64,000 nucleotides of DNA from Spirosoma oryzae (GCF_003002825.1 NZ_PVTE01000022.1:1-64000), one strand, 5' to 3'. Shown: positions 16,900 through 25,224, counted from the stretch's first letter. A program made the numbers and translations. Notes: a model not told the origin generated them from the sequence alone.

Positions 16900-18102
16900 A
16901 TGCCTAAAAACGTTTCCTTTCGCTCGGGTCTGGGTAGTATTTTGTTCTGGTCGGTTATTTCAGCCGCCTTCATTGGGCCGGGATCAGTAACGGCCTGCGC
17001 CATTGCCGGTTCACAGTATGGTCTGCAACTGCTCTGGGTGCTGACCTTTGCGACGCTGGGCACCGTCTGGCTACAGGAAGCCGCTGCCCGCCTGACCATC
17101 GCTACCGGCTCCGATCTGGGACAGGTTATCACACAAACGTACACGGGCGCACGGGGGCGACGCATAGCTTGGGCTTTGTTCGGCGCTATTTTTCTGGGAT
17201 GCGCAGCCTATCAGGCCGGTAACATTCTGGGGGCAGTGTCGGGTCTGGTGCTACTAACGGGCTTACCGGCTCCCGTTATCACGCTGGCCGTCGGGCTTGT
17301 CTGCATCGTCCTGCTCTGGATCGGGTCGACGCAGGGGCTGGCCAATATGCTGGGGCTGGTCGTTTTTGCGATGGGGGGCGCGTTCGTCTACGTCGCCTTC
17401 GGTACGCCCGTCACCCCAGCCGCACTAACGAAAGCGCTCATCACCCCGGCGATTCCCACGGGGTCATTGCTGTTGATTAATGGACTGATCGGCACGACGA
17501 TCGTACCGTACAACCTGTTTTTCGGTTCCAGCATTGTCCCGACCGACTCAGCGAATGGGCAATCGCTGAGTGAGATGCGGCTGGGTATCTGGGTGGCGGT
17601 AATCCTCGGCGGCATCATTTCCGTTGTGCTGCTGCTGGCCGGACTGCTTATCCCCACCGACTTTTCCTACCCGCACATGGCGCAGGTACTGGCCGACCGC
17701 ATCGGTCCGTGGGCGGGTTCATTGTTTGCCTTTGGCCTATTCGCAGCCGGATTCGCGTCGTCACTGACAGCGCCCTTGGCTGCGTCGGTAACGGCTGGTA
17801 GTCTGTTAGGCATCCCCAAAAACGGACTAGCTTACCGGGCTATTTGGCTCATCGTCATGGCTACAGGGCTGACATTTGGCTTGTTGAACGTAACGCCCAT
17901 TCCCGTTATTCTGGCGGTACAGGCCATTAACGGCATTCTGCTTCCCTTCGTCACCGTCTTCCTCTTCATCGCGGTCAACAACCGCAAACTGCTGGGCCAA
18001 TACAGCAACACACTGACCCAAAACCTGACGATGGGGTTGGTCGTTATCGTAACCGCAGTACTGGGTCTGTGGAACGTCTGGTTGGCAATCAAGGCATTCT
18101 GA
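16900..18102 (+). CDS. Nramp-family divalent-metal transporter, divergent type
   Basis: A 400-residue membrane protein with about 11 hydrophobic segments and the LeuT-like Nramp arrangement. ATG 16900 (MPKNVSFRSG) precedes TM1; an upstream frame from 16843 has no added family sequence. The metal-site motifs differ from classical Mn/Fe carriers. TM1 reads FIGPGSVTA where DPGN is normal (residues 26-29), and TM6 reads TTIVPYNLF near 201-204 where MPH is usual. Loss of the Asp and Asn ligands argues against a standard manganese transporter. Related Nramp-like clades carry Mg or Al, or have no known substrate. No regulator adjoins. Confidence 0.8.
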   Translation: MPKNVSFRSGLGSILFWSVISAAFIGPGSVTACAIAGSQYGLQLLWVLTFATLGTVWLQEAAARLTIATGSDLGQVITQTYTGARGRRIAWALFGAIFLGCAAYQAGNILGAVSGLVLLTGLPAPVITLAVGLVCIVLLWIGSTQGLANMLGLVVFAMGGAFVYVAFGTPVTPAALTKALITPAIPTGSLLLINGLIGTTIVPYNLFFGSSIVPTDSANGQSLSEMRLGIWVAVILGGIISVVLLLAGLLIPTDFSYPHMAQVLADRIGPWAGSLFAFGLFAAGFASSLTAPLAASVTAGSLLGIPKNGLAYRAIWLIVMATGLTFGLLNVTPIPVILAVQAINGILLPFVTVFLFIAVNNRKLLGQYSNTLTQNLTMGLVVIVTAVLGLWNVWLAIKAF

Positions 18103-18131
18103 TGCACAGTTCGGTATTGGATTGACGCTGT

Positions 18132-18286
18132 GTAGAGACCGGACCGGCGATCCCTCGCGTTTCACCACCGGAGGTATCAACTACCAGATTGTTTAGCTAC
18201 CGTAGGATGAGACGCGAAGAACTGCCGTTCCGCCAGTACGGTCTACACAAAATGGACGGCATTATCTACCAGCTGAATCCTACCAC
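18132..18286. repeat. Degenerate palindromic spacer related to GTAGAGACGCGATCCCT
   Basis: GTAGAGAC at 18132-18139 and GCGATCCCTCGCGT at 18147-18160 resemble the inverse complement of 18295-18318, interrupted by a short insert. The middle has partial copies of CTACCAG and GTAGGAT. It appears to be an older or damaged copy of the element that forms the terminator next to it. No gene is seen here. Confidence 0.5.
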
Positions 18287-18316
18287 AAAAAAAGAGACGC
18301 TAGGGATCGCGTCTCT
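18287..18316 (-). terminator. Terminator of the tail-fibre-like gene, made from a palindromic repeat
   Basis: On the minus strand AGAGACGC-GATCCCTA-GCGTCTCT forms an 8-bp stem with an 8-base loop followed by seven T. It starts 25 bases past the stop at 18341. The stem resembles the GTAGAGACGCGAT-type repeats seen in many bacterial genomes. Confidence 0.85.
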
Positions 18317-18340
18317 ACGAAAATACAGGACTGATGCTGA

Positions 18341-19348
18341 TTACTTTTTGCGGGCTTTCACTTCTTTTTCCAGTTGATCGATACGCTTCTGCTGCTCGAT
18401 CAGGTGAAGCGTCAATTCTTCATTCTTTTGTACCAGCGTTGTCAACAGCGTCATCAAATCAGTGCCTTCCTTGACCATCTGACTGGCACTGGGAATGCCG
18501 GGCAGGTGCCGGTGCTGCCGCACATACTGCTCGACTTCCGCCAACGGCTGGGGTTGATAGGTCGGCTCAAACACGTAGTCGGCCCATTGGCTTTCGCTGG
18601 CAGGCTGCACGCGTGTCGCAACGGCCGACAGCTGACTACCCAACAATACGTCGCCTTTATCACTGACCGTCAGAAACTTACCCGCTGTACCTGCCGACGC
18701 AGGCGAATGAGCCGTCATATTCGTCAGCCGCAGCCCACTGCTGCCATCTACACCCGCTGTCAGTTCAAGCCGGTTCTGCGGAGCCGACGTGCCGATCCCT
18801 ACGTTGACGTTGTTACCCAGCACCATCGCGTTACTGCTTAGCACCCGGGCGTTAGCTCCGATCGCCGTTGCGTTCGACAGCCCTGCGCCCACGCCAATCG
18901 CGTTGGAGCCGATGAGCGTATTATCACCCCCACCAATGGCGTCGAAACCTGCATTGGGTCCGATAATCAGGTTACGGCTACCCCGCTGGCTACCGCTGCC
19001 CGCGTTGAAACCGATGAACACGTTATCGCTACCATCGGTATTAAGTTTCCCCGCTTCATAGCCGACAAACGTGTTGTGACTACCAACCGTGTTGGGCGCT
19101 CCGGCTTTGTAACCAAGGTATGTGTTGTACGATCCGCTGGTGTTGCCCTGCCCCGACTGACTACCCACGAATGTGTTATAGGTACCCCCAATTACGGCAC
19201 TGGTACTTTGCCCGATAAACAGGTTGACGTTGCCGCTAACCGATTGAATACTGACAACCTGATTGTCAGGCGTAACGATCTGACTTTGCGCTAGTACCAG
19301 TGACTGAGCACTAATCAGCAGCAAGCAGGGAAGGAGACATTTTTTCAT
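18341..19348 (-). CDS. Exported surface protein with YadA-head-like repeats and tail-fibre chaperone-like end
   Basis: A 335-residue protein with a signal peptide (MKKCLLPCLLLISAQSLVLA). Residues 40-190 carry repeating blocks of NTFVG-x-AG and GSxNTYLGYKAG type, the pattern of trimeric left-handed beta-roll heads. Residues 260-335 hold PLAEVEQYVRQHRHLPGIPS followed by a heptad coiled coil (LTLHLIEQQKRIDQLEKEV), the usual end of tail-fibre/intramolecular-chaperone-like Bacteroidota surface proteins. It is probably a trimer on the cell surface or secreted. Repeat-length variation between strains is expected from this architecture. Partners are not evident. Confidence 0.75.
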   Translation of the reverse strand: MKKCLLPCLLLISAQSLVLAQSQIVTPDNQVVSIQSVSGNVNLFIGQSTSAVIGGTYNTFVGSQSGQGNTSGSYNTYLGYKAGAPNTVGSHNTFVGYEAGKLNTDGSDNVFIGFNAGSGSQRGSRNLIIGPNAGFDAIGGGDNTLIGSNAIGVGAGLSNATAIGANARVLSSNAMVLGNNVNVGIGTSAPQNRLELTAGVDGSSGLRLTNMTAHSPASAGTAGKFLTVSDKGDVLLGSQLSAVATRVQPASESQWADYVFEPTYQPQPLAEVEQYVRQHRHLPGIPSASQMVKEGTDLMTLLTTLVQKNEELTLHLIEQQKRIDQLEKEVKARKK

Positions 19349-19534
19349 ACTATGTACGGAACTTTGACGCTATATTCATATCAATTTTGTTACCAATATA
19401 TTCATCCGAAGGCTAATCCCTGACACATTTTTCAACCAACCCATAAATTAACCATTCATAACACTGTTTGTAGCTTGCTGTCAGCCTGTTATGTACCTTT
19501 ACCCTCTGTCTTTACCGTCTACGCACCCGTTGAT

Positions 19535-20344
19535 ATGAAGCACGCTACCGGTCTTCTTCCGCTCCTGATTATTGGTCTGCTGACGGCCTGTTCGCCATCG
19601 ACAATCATAACGAACACGTACAGCCTGCGACCTATATCGGGCGATGTAGCCACGCTGGACGGTAAGCCCGTTACCCGCGCTGAGCAGAACGGTGTGGCTG
19701 TGATTGCGTCGTTCGAACGGGAAGAGGACGATTTTGTGGCGCTCGACGTCGAAGTTAAAAACCTGACCGATCACGTCATCGAGGTCAACCCGGCCGATTT
19801 CAAGCTGATCGCACTTGGCGAAACACGCGACACACTGACGGACCCCGCTAACAACGACCTACCCCTGATTCGACAAGCCGCCGACCCCTCCTACGAGTCA
19901 GGTCGCGTCGTACAGGCCCGAAAAACGGAAGAGAAACGGCTGAAGCGCGCCAAAGTGTTAAACACGGTGCTGATGGTTGCGGCAATTGCCTCCGATATTT
20001 CATCGAGCAACCGCAACCAGTCGTACGGTGAGTTTGTCAACAACCGCATCTCACACGATGTCGCCTACCAGGCGATTGCCGTGAAACGGGCCGTCAACTA
20101 CGGCAACTTCGCCAACCGCATGCAGCGACTCGACTACGAGGATTACCGCTGGCGCGAACTGGCGTTGCGCGCACGTACGCTACAGCCCAACGAAACCGTC
20201 CGTGGCCTGGTGTACCTGCCCAAACTGACCGCAGCCCGGTACCTGTCTATCGACTACACGATTCCGGATCAGGCGTCAGTGCCGCTACTCTTCGAGCAGG
20301 AATTAGGTACGCAAACGGTATCGAAACGCCGACGCGGGCGGTAG
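19535..20344 (+). CDS. Lipoprotein of unknown function
   Basis: A 269-residue lipoprotein. ATG 19535 (MKHATGLLPLLIIGLLTACS) gives a clear lipobox LTAC; an in-frame start at 19475 would bury it. The mature part has a beta-rich domain with a conserved-looking VEVKNLTDHVIEVNPADF segment, then a basic helical stretch (RKTEEKRLKRAKVL) and a final domain RGLVYLPKLTAARY. It resembles Bacteroidota lipoproteins that modulate assembly of envelope proteins, but no family can be named. Its stop is 1 base from the convergent TPR gene, with no terminator between. Confidence 0.65.
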   Translation: MKHATGLLPLLIIGLLTACSPSTIITNTYSLRPISGDVATLDGKPVTRAEQNGVAVIASFEREEDDFVALDVEVKNLTDHVIEVNPADFKLIALGETRDTLTDPANNDLPLIRQAADPSYESGRVVQARKTEEKRLKRAKVLNTVLMVAAIASDISSSNRNQSYGEFVNNRISHDVAYQAIAVKRAVNYGNFANRMQRLDYEDYRWRELALRARTLQPNETVRGLVYLPKLTAARYLSIDYTIPDQASVPLLFEQELGTQTVSKRRRGR

Positions 20345-20345
20345 T

Positions 20346-20675
20346 TCACCATTCATCTTCGTCGTCCTCGAAAGCCTGCTGCGCGCGTTGCAGTTCCAGC
20401 AGGGTTTTCTGGTTCCGCTGCGTCCGGGCCAGATCAATGCCTTTCTCATACAAAACAGCGGCCCGTTCCCGGTCGTCCGATTCGGCGTACAAGGCTGCGG
20501 CATGATAGTACGTTGGCAGATAGTCGGGGAAGCGCGTCAGGAGATCGTCGAAATAGGTGCGAGCCTGAGCCGGATCGTCGGCAACGTACTCCATCGCGAG
20601 CGCGTAAACATTGAACGGCTCGTTGGGTTCTTCCTGTACAAAACGAATTAATTGTTGGACCCGCTGGTTATTCAT
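20346..20675 (-). CDS. Tetratricopeptide repeat protein
   Basis: A 109-residue acidic cytoplasmic protein with about two and a half TPR units: FNVYALAMEYVADDPAQARTYF and DYLPTYYHAAALYAESDDRERAA, ending in the acidic run FEDDEDEW. TPRs mediate protein-protein contacts, and no enzymatic domain is present. It is divergent from etfB with 147 bases between, where a perfect 16-base palindrome lies. The stop abuts the convergent lipoprotein stop. Confidence 0.75.
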   Translation of the reverse strand: MNNQRVQQLIRFVQEEPNEPFNVYALAMEYVADDPAQARTYFDDLLTRFPDYLPTYYHAAALYAESDDRERAAVLYEKGIDLARTQRNQKTLLELQRAQQAFEDDEDEW

Positions 20676-20688
20676 AGACGAGAAAAAT

Positions 20689-20704
20689 AGTATGCATGCA
20701 TACT
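20689..20704. promoter_or_regulatory. Perfect 16-bp palindrome, candidate operator
   Basis: AGTATGCATGCATACT is self-complementary and sits 13 bases upstream of the TPR gene start and 118 before etfB. Its position suits a dimeric repressor of the TPR gene or of both genes. The cognate regulator is unknown. Confidence 0.45.
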
Positions 20705-20822
20705 TTCTTTTCTAACTGTTTGTAATTTAGCCGCCAAATTAACGGGCTTTTCGACCAATGTACGGCCATTTCTGCGCCAAAGTTCAGTTTGCCCGCGATC
20801 TATCAAACCAAACCTCACAGGT

Positions 20823-21560
20823 ATGAAGATTCTAGTGTGCGTGACGAGTGTACCCGACACGACGACCAAAATCACCTTCACGGATAATAACACCAAGCTC
20901 AACAAGGCAGGCGTAACCTTCATCACGGGGCCTTACGATGACTATGCGCTCGCGCGGGCCGTCGAACTGAAAGAACAGGCGGGCGGTACCGTAACCGTTT
21001 TAAACGTAGGTGGAGCCGATGCTGAACCCGTGATTCGCAAGTGTCTGGCGATCGGTGCCGACGATGCCATCCGGGTCAACGCCGAGCCGACCGATGCGTA
21101 CTTTGTCGCCGAACAGATCGCGGCTATTGCCAAAGACGCGTCGTACGAGCTGATTCTGATGGGTCGCGAATCGATCGATTACAATGGCGGTCAGGTTCAC
21201 GGCATTGTCGCCGAACTGTTAGGCCTACCGTCGATCTCACCGGTTATGGTACTAAACATCGACGGCGACACCGCCAAGATTACGCGTGAGATAGAAGGGG
21301 GTAAGGAAGAAATCGAGGCTAAACTCCCGCTCGTACTGGGTTGTCAAGAGCCAATTGCCGAGTGGAAGATTCCGAATATGCGTGGTATTATGACCGCCCG
21401 GACCAAGCCCTTGAAAGTAGTTGAGCCGGTTGCTAACGAACAACTCACTGCCGTTAGCCACTACGAACTGCCGGCTCCGCGCGGTGCCGTGAAGATGATC
21501 CCTGCCGATGAAGCCGAAAAGCTCATCCAACTCCTGCACACCGAAGCAAAGGTTATTTAA
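20823..21560 (+). CDS. etfB: Electron transfer flavoprotein beta subunit
   Basis: A 245-residue EtfB, the AMP-binding partner of the flavoprotein heterodimer that takes electrons from acyl-CoA dehydrogenases. N-terminus MKILVCVTSVPDTTTKI matches the family start. Further marks are ARAVELKEQAGGTVTVLNVG and the signature GRESIDYNGGQVHGIVAELL near residues 115-134, then EGGKEEIEAKLPLVLGCQEP. Length is normal. Two possible starts are not an issue, since ATG 20823 follows a short leader. etfA follows after 132 bases that contain a long hairpin, an unusual gap for a gene pair normally tightly coupled. Confidence 0.95.
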   Translation: MKILVCVTSVPDTTTKITFTDNNTKLNKAGVTFITGPYDDYALARAVELKEQAGGTVTVLNVGGADAEPVIRKCLAIGADDAIRVNAEPTDAYFVAEQIAAIAKDASYELILMGRESIDYNGGQVHGIVAELLGLPSISPVMVLNIDGDTAKITREIEGGKEEIEAKLPLVLGCQEPIAEWKIPNMRGIMTARTKPLKVVEPVANEQLTAVSHYELPAPRGAVKMIPADEAEKLIQLLHTEAKVI

Positions 21561-21565
21561 AAGAA

Positions 21566-21684
21566 GTTGCAGAGTTATAGAGTCGTAAAGTTGTAGAGTT
21601 GGCTGGCGCAAGCCATACCGGCGGTAGCAACTTTACAACCTTACAACTCTACGACTTTACAACCCTACAACTTTAAAACGTAAA
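21566..21684. repeat. Long imperfect hairpin of AGTTGTAG-type units between etfB and etfA
   Basis: About 40 bases on the left (GTTGCAGAGTTATAGAGTCG, then TAAAGTTGTAGAGTTG) pair with the inverse complement on the right (CAACTTTACAACCTTACAAC, then TCTACGACTTTACAACCC). Differences are mostly transitions. The loop carries GGCTGGCGCAAGCC. The same loop core recurs in the hairpin at 45508-45585. It lies within the etf operon and could affect message stability or coupling. Confidence 0.75.
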
Positions 21685-21692
21685 CTGAACGC

Positions 21693-22655
21693 ATGTCTGT
21701 CCTCATATTTGTTGAATTAGACGAAGGGAAACTCAAGAAGTCGTCGCAGGAAGCCATCTTCTACGGGGCCAAAGTAGCCGAGATGACCGGCACTACGGCT
21801 ACTGCCATTGCCGTCGGTCAGGCCGACGATTCCGAACTGGCTACTGCCGGCCGATTTGGTGCGACGAAGGTACTGCACGCCAGCGATACCCGACTCAATG
21901 AGCCGAATGGCATGGCTTACGCTACCGTCGTTGCCGCAGCCGCGCAACAGGAAGGCAGTACCGTTGTCGTATTGGCAAAGTCGTCATTAGCCGACGCTAT
22001 GACTGCCCGCTTGGCCGGTAAGCTAAAAGCAGGTCTGGCGGCTAACGTCATCGAACTACCGGACCTGAGCAATGGCTTCGTTGTCAAAAGCAGCATTTAC
22101 ACCGGTAAGGCGTTCGCGTACAATGAGTTGAAGGCCGGCATAAAAATTCTGGCTATCAAAAAAAATACGATCACGCCCGAAGAAACGGATGCTTCTGCTA
22201 CGGTCGATTCGTTTTCTCCGGCACTCAACGACAGCGATTTTGTCATCAGTGTCAAGAGCACAGAGAAAGCAACCGGCGACATCCTGCTGCCAGAAGCGGA
22301 TCTGGTGGTTTCGGCCGGACGCGGCATGAAAGGGCCAGAAAACTGGGGGCTTGTCGAAGACCTTGCCCACGCGCTGCATGCGGCAACGGCCTGTTCGAAA
22401 CCCGTATCCGATCTTGACTGGCGTCCCCACCACGAGCACGTTGGTCAAACGGGCATCAAAATCAGTCCGAACCTGTACATCGCCTGTGGTATTTCAGGGG
22501 CCATTCAGCATTTAGCTGGCGTAAACTCATCGAAGGTCATCGTAGTTATCAACAAGGATGCCGACGCGCCGTTTTTCAAATCGGCCGACTACGGCATAGT
22601 CGGTGACGTGTTTGAGGTGCTTCCCCGCCTGACTGCGGCAGTAAAGGCATTGTAG
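21693..22655 (+). CDS. etfA: Electron transfer flavoprotein alpha subunit
   Basis: A 320-residue EtfA, the FAD-carrying subunit. N-terminal domain from MSVLIFVELDEGKLKKSSQE. The C-terminal FAD domain holds ADLVVSAGRGMKGPENW near residue 205, VSDLDWRPHHEHVGQTG near 245-262 and LYIACGISGAIQHLAG near 268-283, which matches the signature of the family. With EtfB it passes electrons from dehydrogenases to EtfQO and quinone. Length is normal. A 60-base hairpin follows the stop. Confidence 0.95.
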   Translation: MSVLIFVELDEGKLKKSSQEAIFYGAKVAEMTGTTATAIAVGQADDSELATAGRFGATKVLHASDTRLNEPNGMAYATVVAAAAQQEGSTVVVLAKSSLADAMTARLAGKLKAGLAANVIELPDLSNGFVVKSSIYTGKAFAYNELKAGIKILAIKKNTITPEETDASATVDSFSPALNDSDFVISVKSTEKATGDILLPEADLVVSAGRGMKGPENWGLVEDLAHALHAATACSKPVSDLDWRPHHEHVGQTGIKISPNLYIACGISGAIQHLAGVNSSKVIVVINKDADAPFFKSADYGIVGDVFEVLPRLTAAVKAL

Positions 22656-22661
22656 TCTGAT

Positions 22662-22721
22662 CGGTACGCGTCGATAATCGCGGAGAAAAGGCCAATTACC
22701 CGTGATTATCGACGCGTACCG
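22662..22721. repeat. Perfect 18-bp hairpin after etfA
   Basis: CGGTACGCGTCGATAATC (22662-22679) and its exact inverse complement (22704-22721) flank a 24-base spacer. There is no T run on the right, so it is not a classical terminator; it is more like a palindromic intergenic element, possibly one that protects the 3' end of the etf message. Confidence 0.7.
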
Positions 22722-22736
22722 AACGATCAAAACTGC

Positions 22737-22744
22737 TAAATTTG
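22737..22744 (+). promoter_or_regulatory. TAAATTTG -7 box next to the nuclease start
   Basis: It matches TAnnTTTG and ends 4 bases before GTG 22749. A transcript from it would have essentially no leader. Confidence 0.4.
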
Positions 22745-22748
22745 CGCT

Positions 22749-23342
22749 GTGGATAAGATTAAACTGGAAATATTAGCCCTCTCACCAAGCCAGACCCAGA
22801 CGGGTTCGTTTGCGCTGCTGCTCGGTGAAGAGTATGGAAACCGCCGATTGCCAATTCTGATCGGCATGTTTGAAGCGCAGGCCATTGCCATAGAGATCGA
22901 AAAGATTGTGCCCAATCGCCCGATGACGCACGACCTGTTCAAACAGATGGCCGAGCAGTTCAAATTTACGGTGCGCGAGATCGTCATTTCCGACCTGCGG
23001 GAAGGCATCTTTTACGCCCGCATCGTCTGCTTCGATGGTGTTCGCGAAACGTCGATAGACGCCCGCCCGTCCGACGCCGTTGCGATCGGTATCCGATTCG
23101 GAGTCCCCATTTACACGAATGAATCCGTACTGTCGGAAGCCGGGATTACCAACAGCCCCAGCGAAGAAGAAAGTCAGGAGGAATTGGTTCGCTCAACGAA
23201 CCGGCCGTCGAATCGCTCGTTCAGCGATCAATTGAAAAACGCGTCGTCGGAAGAACTTCAGAACATGCTCGACACTGCTCTTGGCAACGAAGAGTACGAG
23301 CGCGCAGCCAAGATCCGCGACGAAATGAGCAAGCGCAACTAA
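22749..23342 (+). CDS. Bifunctional nuclease domain (DUF151) protein with UvrB/C motif
   Basis: A 197-residue protein starting at GTG, since homologues start with the same xKIKLEILALS sequence. Residues 1-140 form the DUF151/bifunctional nuclease fold: LGEEYGNRRLPILIGMFEA, then DARPSDAVAIGIRFGVPIY near 113-131. The C-terminus adds a UvrB/UvrC-type helix pair (NEEYERAAKIRDEMSK), a small protein-binding motif. Roles in RNA or DNA cleavage are reported for some members and the in vivo role in bacteria is unsettled. The last 4 bases overlap the convergent PPC-domain gene. Confidence 0.85.
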   Translation: MDKIKLEILALSPSQTQTGSFALLLGEEYGNRRLPILIGMFEAQAIAIEIEKIVPNRPMTHDLFKQMAEQFKFTVREIVISDLREGIFYARIVCFDGVRETSIDARPSDAVAIGIRFGVPIYTNESVLSEAGITNSPSEEESQEELVRSTNRPSNRSFSDQLKNASSEELQNMLDTALGNEEYERAAKIRDEMSKRN

Positions 23343-23863
23343 CGACGCTTTTTACGGACTACTTTCTTACGAACAACCAGTTCCCGATACCCATACGTGG
23401 GGTCGGGTTCTCTGCTGTATACGATGTCGGGCATTATGCCGATCAGCAGCTCGGCGGTAGTGTAGATTCGACAACCCGCCATCAGATGCCCGCCCAGTGT
23501 ACGCCCCGTGGAGTCGGAAGCGGACAGATGCAGGTGGCTTCCATTCGCCGACAGCATGCCCACCAGTGAAACAATCTCGAAGTGGCCCTGCCATGTCGTC
23601 GGCGCTTCCTGATTCGCCAGTCGCAGGCTCAGGTCGGTCAGACTACCCACGCAGGTCAGTAGCGCACCAGCCTTGATCTGGTTAGCCGTAACAAATGCAT
23701 CCAGTTCGGCCTTCAGGTCCTGCCCCGGCCGTAGACGAATCGTGTAGGTGTGCATGGTCGCCATTGGCGTATGCACCTTGGTTTCAGGCTTGTCTGCCGG
23801 TTGTCCCGACACGTTTGGCGTGTTCATAAGTAGACTCCAAAAAAGCAATAAAATCAACCGCAT
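23339..23863 (-). CDS. PPC (DUF296) domain protein with an apparent signal peptide
   Basis: A 174-residue protein. Residues 1-20 (MRLILLLFWSLLMNTPNVSG) look like a signal peptide or membrane anchor. The PPC domain covers about 38-160: RPGQDLKAELDAFVTANQI, GALLTCVGSLTDLSLRLAN, GSHLHLSASDSTGRTLGGHL. The tail is strongly basic (RKKVVRKKRR). In plants PPC sits with AT-hooks; in bacteria stand-alone PPC proteins trimerise and their role is unknown. ATG 23863 is preferred to a GTG at 23875. Only 15 bases separate its start from the divergent transglutaminase GTG, and its stop overlaps the nuclease gene. Confidence 0.7.
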   Translation of the reverse strand: MRLILLLFWSLLMNTPNVSGQPADKPETKVHTPMATMHTYTIRLRPGQDLKAELDAFVTANQIKAGALLTCVGSLTDLSLRLANQEAPTTWQGHFEIVSLVGMLSANGSHLHLSASDSTGRTLGGHLMAGCRIYTTAELLIGIMPDIVYSREPDPTYGYRELVVRKKVVRKKRR

Positions 23864-23878
23864 ACTTGTTATCACGTT

Positions 23879-24892
23879 GTGAGACAGCTAAGTGGTACGC
23901 GAATCTATACAATCAGTTCATTACTGGTTCATCTGCTCCTTTTTACCGGCCAGCTTCCGGCTGCGCTGGCTGATATTCCCCGTCCATCGAAGTACGTTTC
24001 CATCGATTACAGTACGATCGACAAGTACGCCCGCAACACGCCTGAATCGGAAGCGAAGTCACTGGACAGGTTAAGTCAATACCTGACGGCACCAGCCCGC
24101 AGCGACCTGGCGAAAGCGCGGTCGGTGTACAGTTGGATTACCTCGCACGTACAGTATGATATGGCGGCTTTTCAGGGCCGTATGTATTCATCGGAAACAG
24201 TCTACGCTAATCGGGTGCTCAGTAGTCGGAAGGCGGTGTGCACCGGCTTTGCCTTGCTCTACAAGGAATTGCTGAACCGGGCGGGGATCGAAACTGCCAA
24301 CATTAAGGGATACGCCCGTACCAACGATTTTGAGTCAGGATTGCCCATCACGCGGGTCGATCACGAGTGGAATGCCGTTAAGCTGGAGGGCGACTGGTTT
24401 CTAGTCGATCTCGCCTGGGCTCAATCGACGGCTAAAACACCCGGCACGCCCAACGATTTTTATTTTCTAACCGAACCGGTGGCCTTTGCAGCGAACCATT
24501 TTCCGGTCGACTCCCGTTGGCAATTGCTCGACAAATCCACCAGCAAAGCCCAGTTCGACCGTTTCCCCAAAGTGTACGACGCTTATTTCCGGCTTGGTCT
24601 CGACAGTGATTTTCCCAAAGAAGGGTTGCTCCGATCAGGCGAGGTACTAACGCTATCGCTTACCAGCGACCAGCCTATCGAGTTTAGTTGCGCTACCGGC
24701 CCTTACAATGGCACTGTATTGACGTCATCTGCTATCAGTGTCCGGCAATCCGGTTCTGTTTACCAGCTATCGATTCCAATCAACCGACGGGGTAAATCGA
24801 CGCTGTGTTTATTCGCCAAGCCAAAAGGCAGGGCAACCGAGCGAATCAAATCGTACGAGGGTATTCTCTCCTTTACGGTCATGCGGGATTAG
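23879..24892 (+). CDS. Exported transglutaminase-like protein
   Basis: A 337-residue protein with a signal region (ISSLLVHLLLFTGQLPAALA) after a GTG start; no ATG is available before it. The transglutaminase/papain-like core is clear. Cys lies in KAVCTGFALLYKELL near residue 121, His in RVDHEWNAVKL near 162, and Asp in WFLVDLAWAQ near 177. A C-terminal beta domain follows. Relatives include peptide-processing and cross-linking enzymes of the bacterial periplasm. Its start codon lies 15 bases from that of the PPC gene, so the promoter must lie within the neighbour or the start is further in. Confidence 0.8.
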   Translation: MRQLSGTRIYTISSLLVHLLLFTGQLPAALADIPRPSKYVSIDYSTIDKYARNTPESEAKSLDRLSQYLTAPARSDLAKARSVYSWITSHVQYDMAAFQGRMYSSETVYANRVLSSRKAVCTGFALLYKELLNRAGIETANIKGYARTNDFESGLPITRVDHEWNAVKLEGDWFLVDLAWAQSTAKTPGTPNDFYFLTEPVAFAANHFPVDSRWQLLDKSTSKAQFDRFPKVYDAYFRLGLDSDFPKEGLLRSGEVLTLSLTSDQPIEFSCATGPYNGTVLTSSAISVRQSGSVYQLSIPINRRGKSTLCLFAKPKGRATERIKSYEGILSFTVMRD

Positions 24893-25170
24893 CCACTTTT
24901 AGGCGTATCGCTACTACGGCGCGCCTAGGGCTGTAGTCTCAGAGGAACGGCTCCATGCACCCCGGCTTCTGTCTTTATCGTATTCTGCCTGCGCGGTTTT
25001 GCCTGCCAGGCCGTAGCCTGCGAAAGCCGTTGTCTCCTTTAGCTCGGCCCCAGCCACTCATCTGCTGGGAGAGAGCCACAATTTCTGTCACACTGGAGGA
25101 AAACCGGTAGTAGACACAGTACCCATAAAATCCATCGGGCTGCCTAAATCTGTTCTTTGTAAATCCTTAT
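24893..25170. other. Intergenic stretch, nothing recognised
   Basis: 278 bases between the transglutaminase gene and a bidirectional terminator. Mixed composition, no convincing frame, RNA gene or palindrome. Possibly an old gene remnant. Confidence 0.3.
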
Positions 25171-25214
25171 AAAACAAAGAAAGCCGGAGCGTTGGCCCCG
25201 GCTTTCTTTGTTTT
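25171..25214. terminator. Bidirectional terminator before the outer-membrane protein gene end
   Basis: AAAACAAAGAAAGCCGG (25171-25187) pairs perfectly with 25198-25214 over a 10-base loop. The A/T-rich outer part gives tails in both directions. It closes the large minus-strand gene. Confidence 0.92.
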
Positions 25215-25224
25215 GTGCAGTCGC

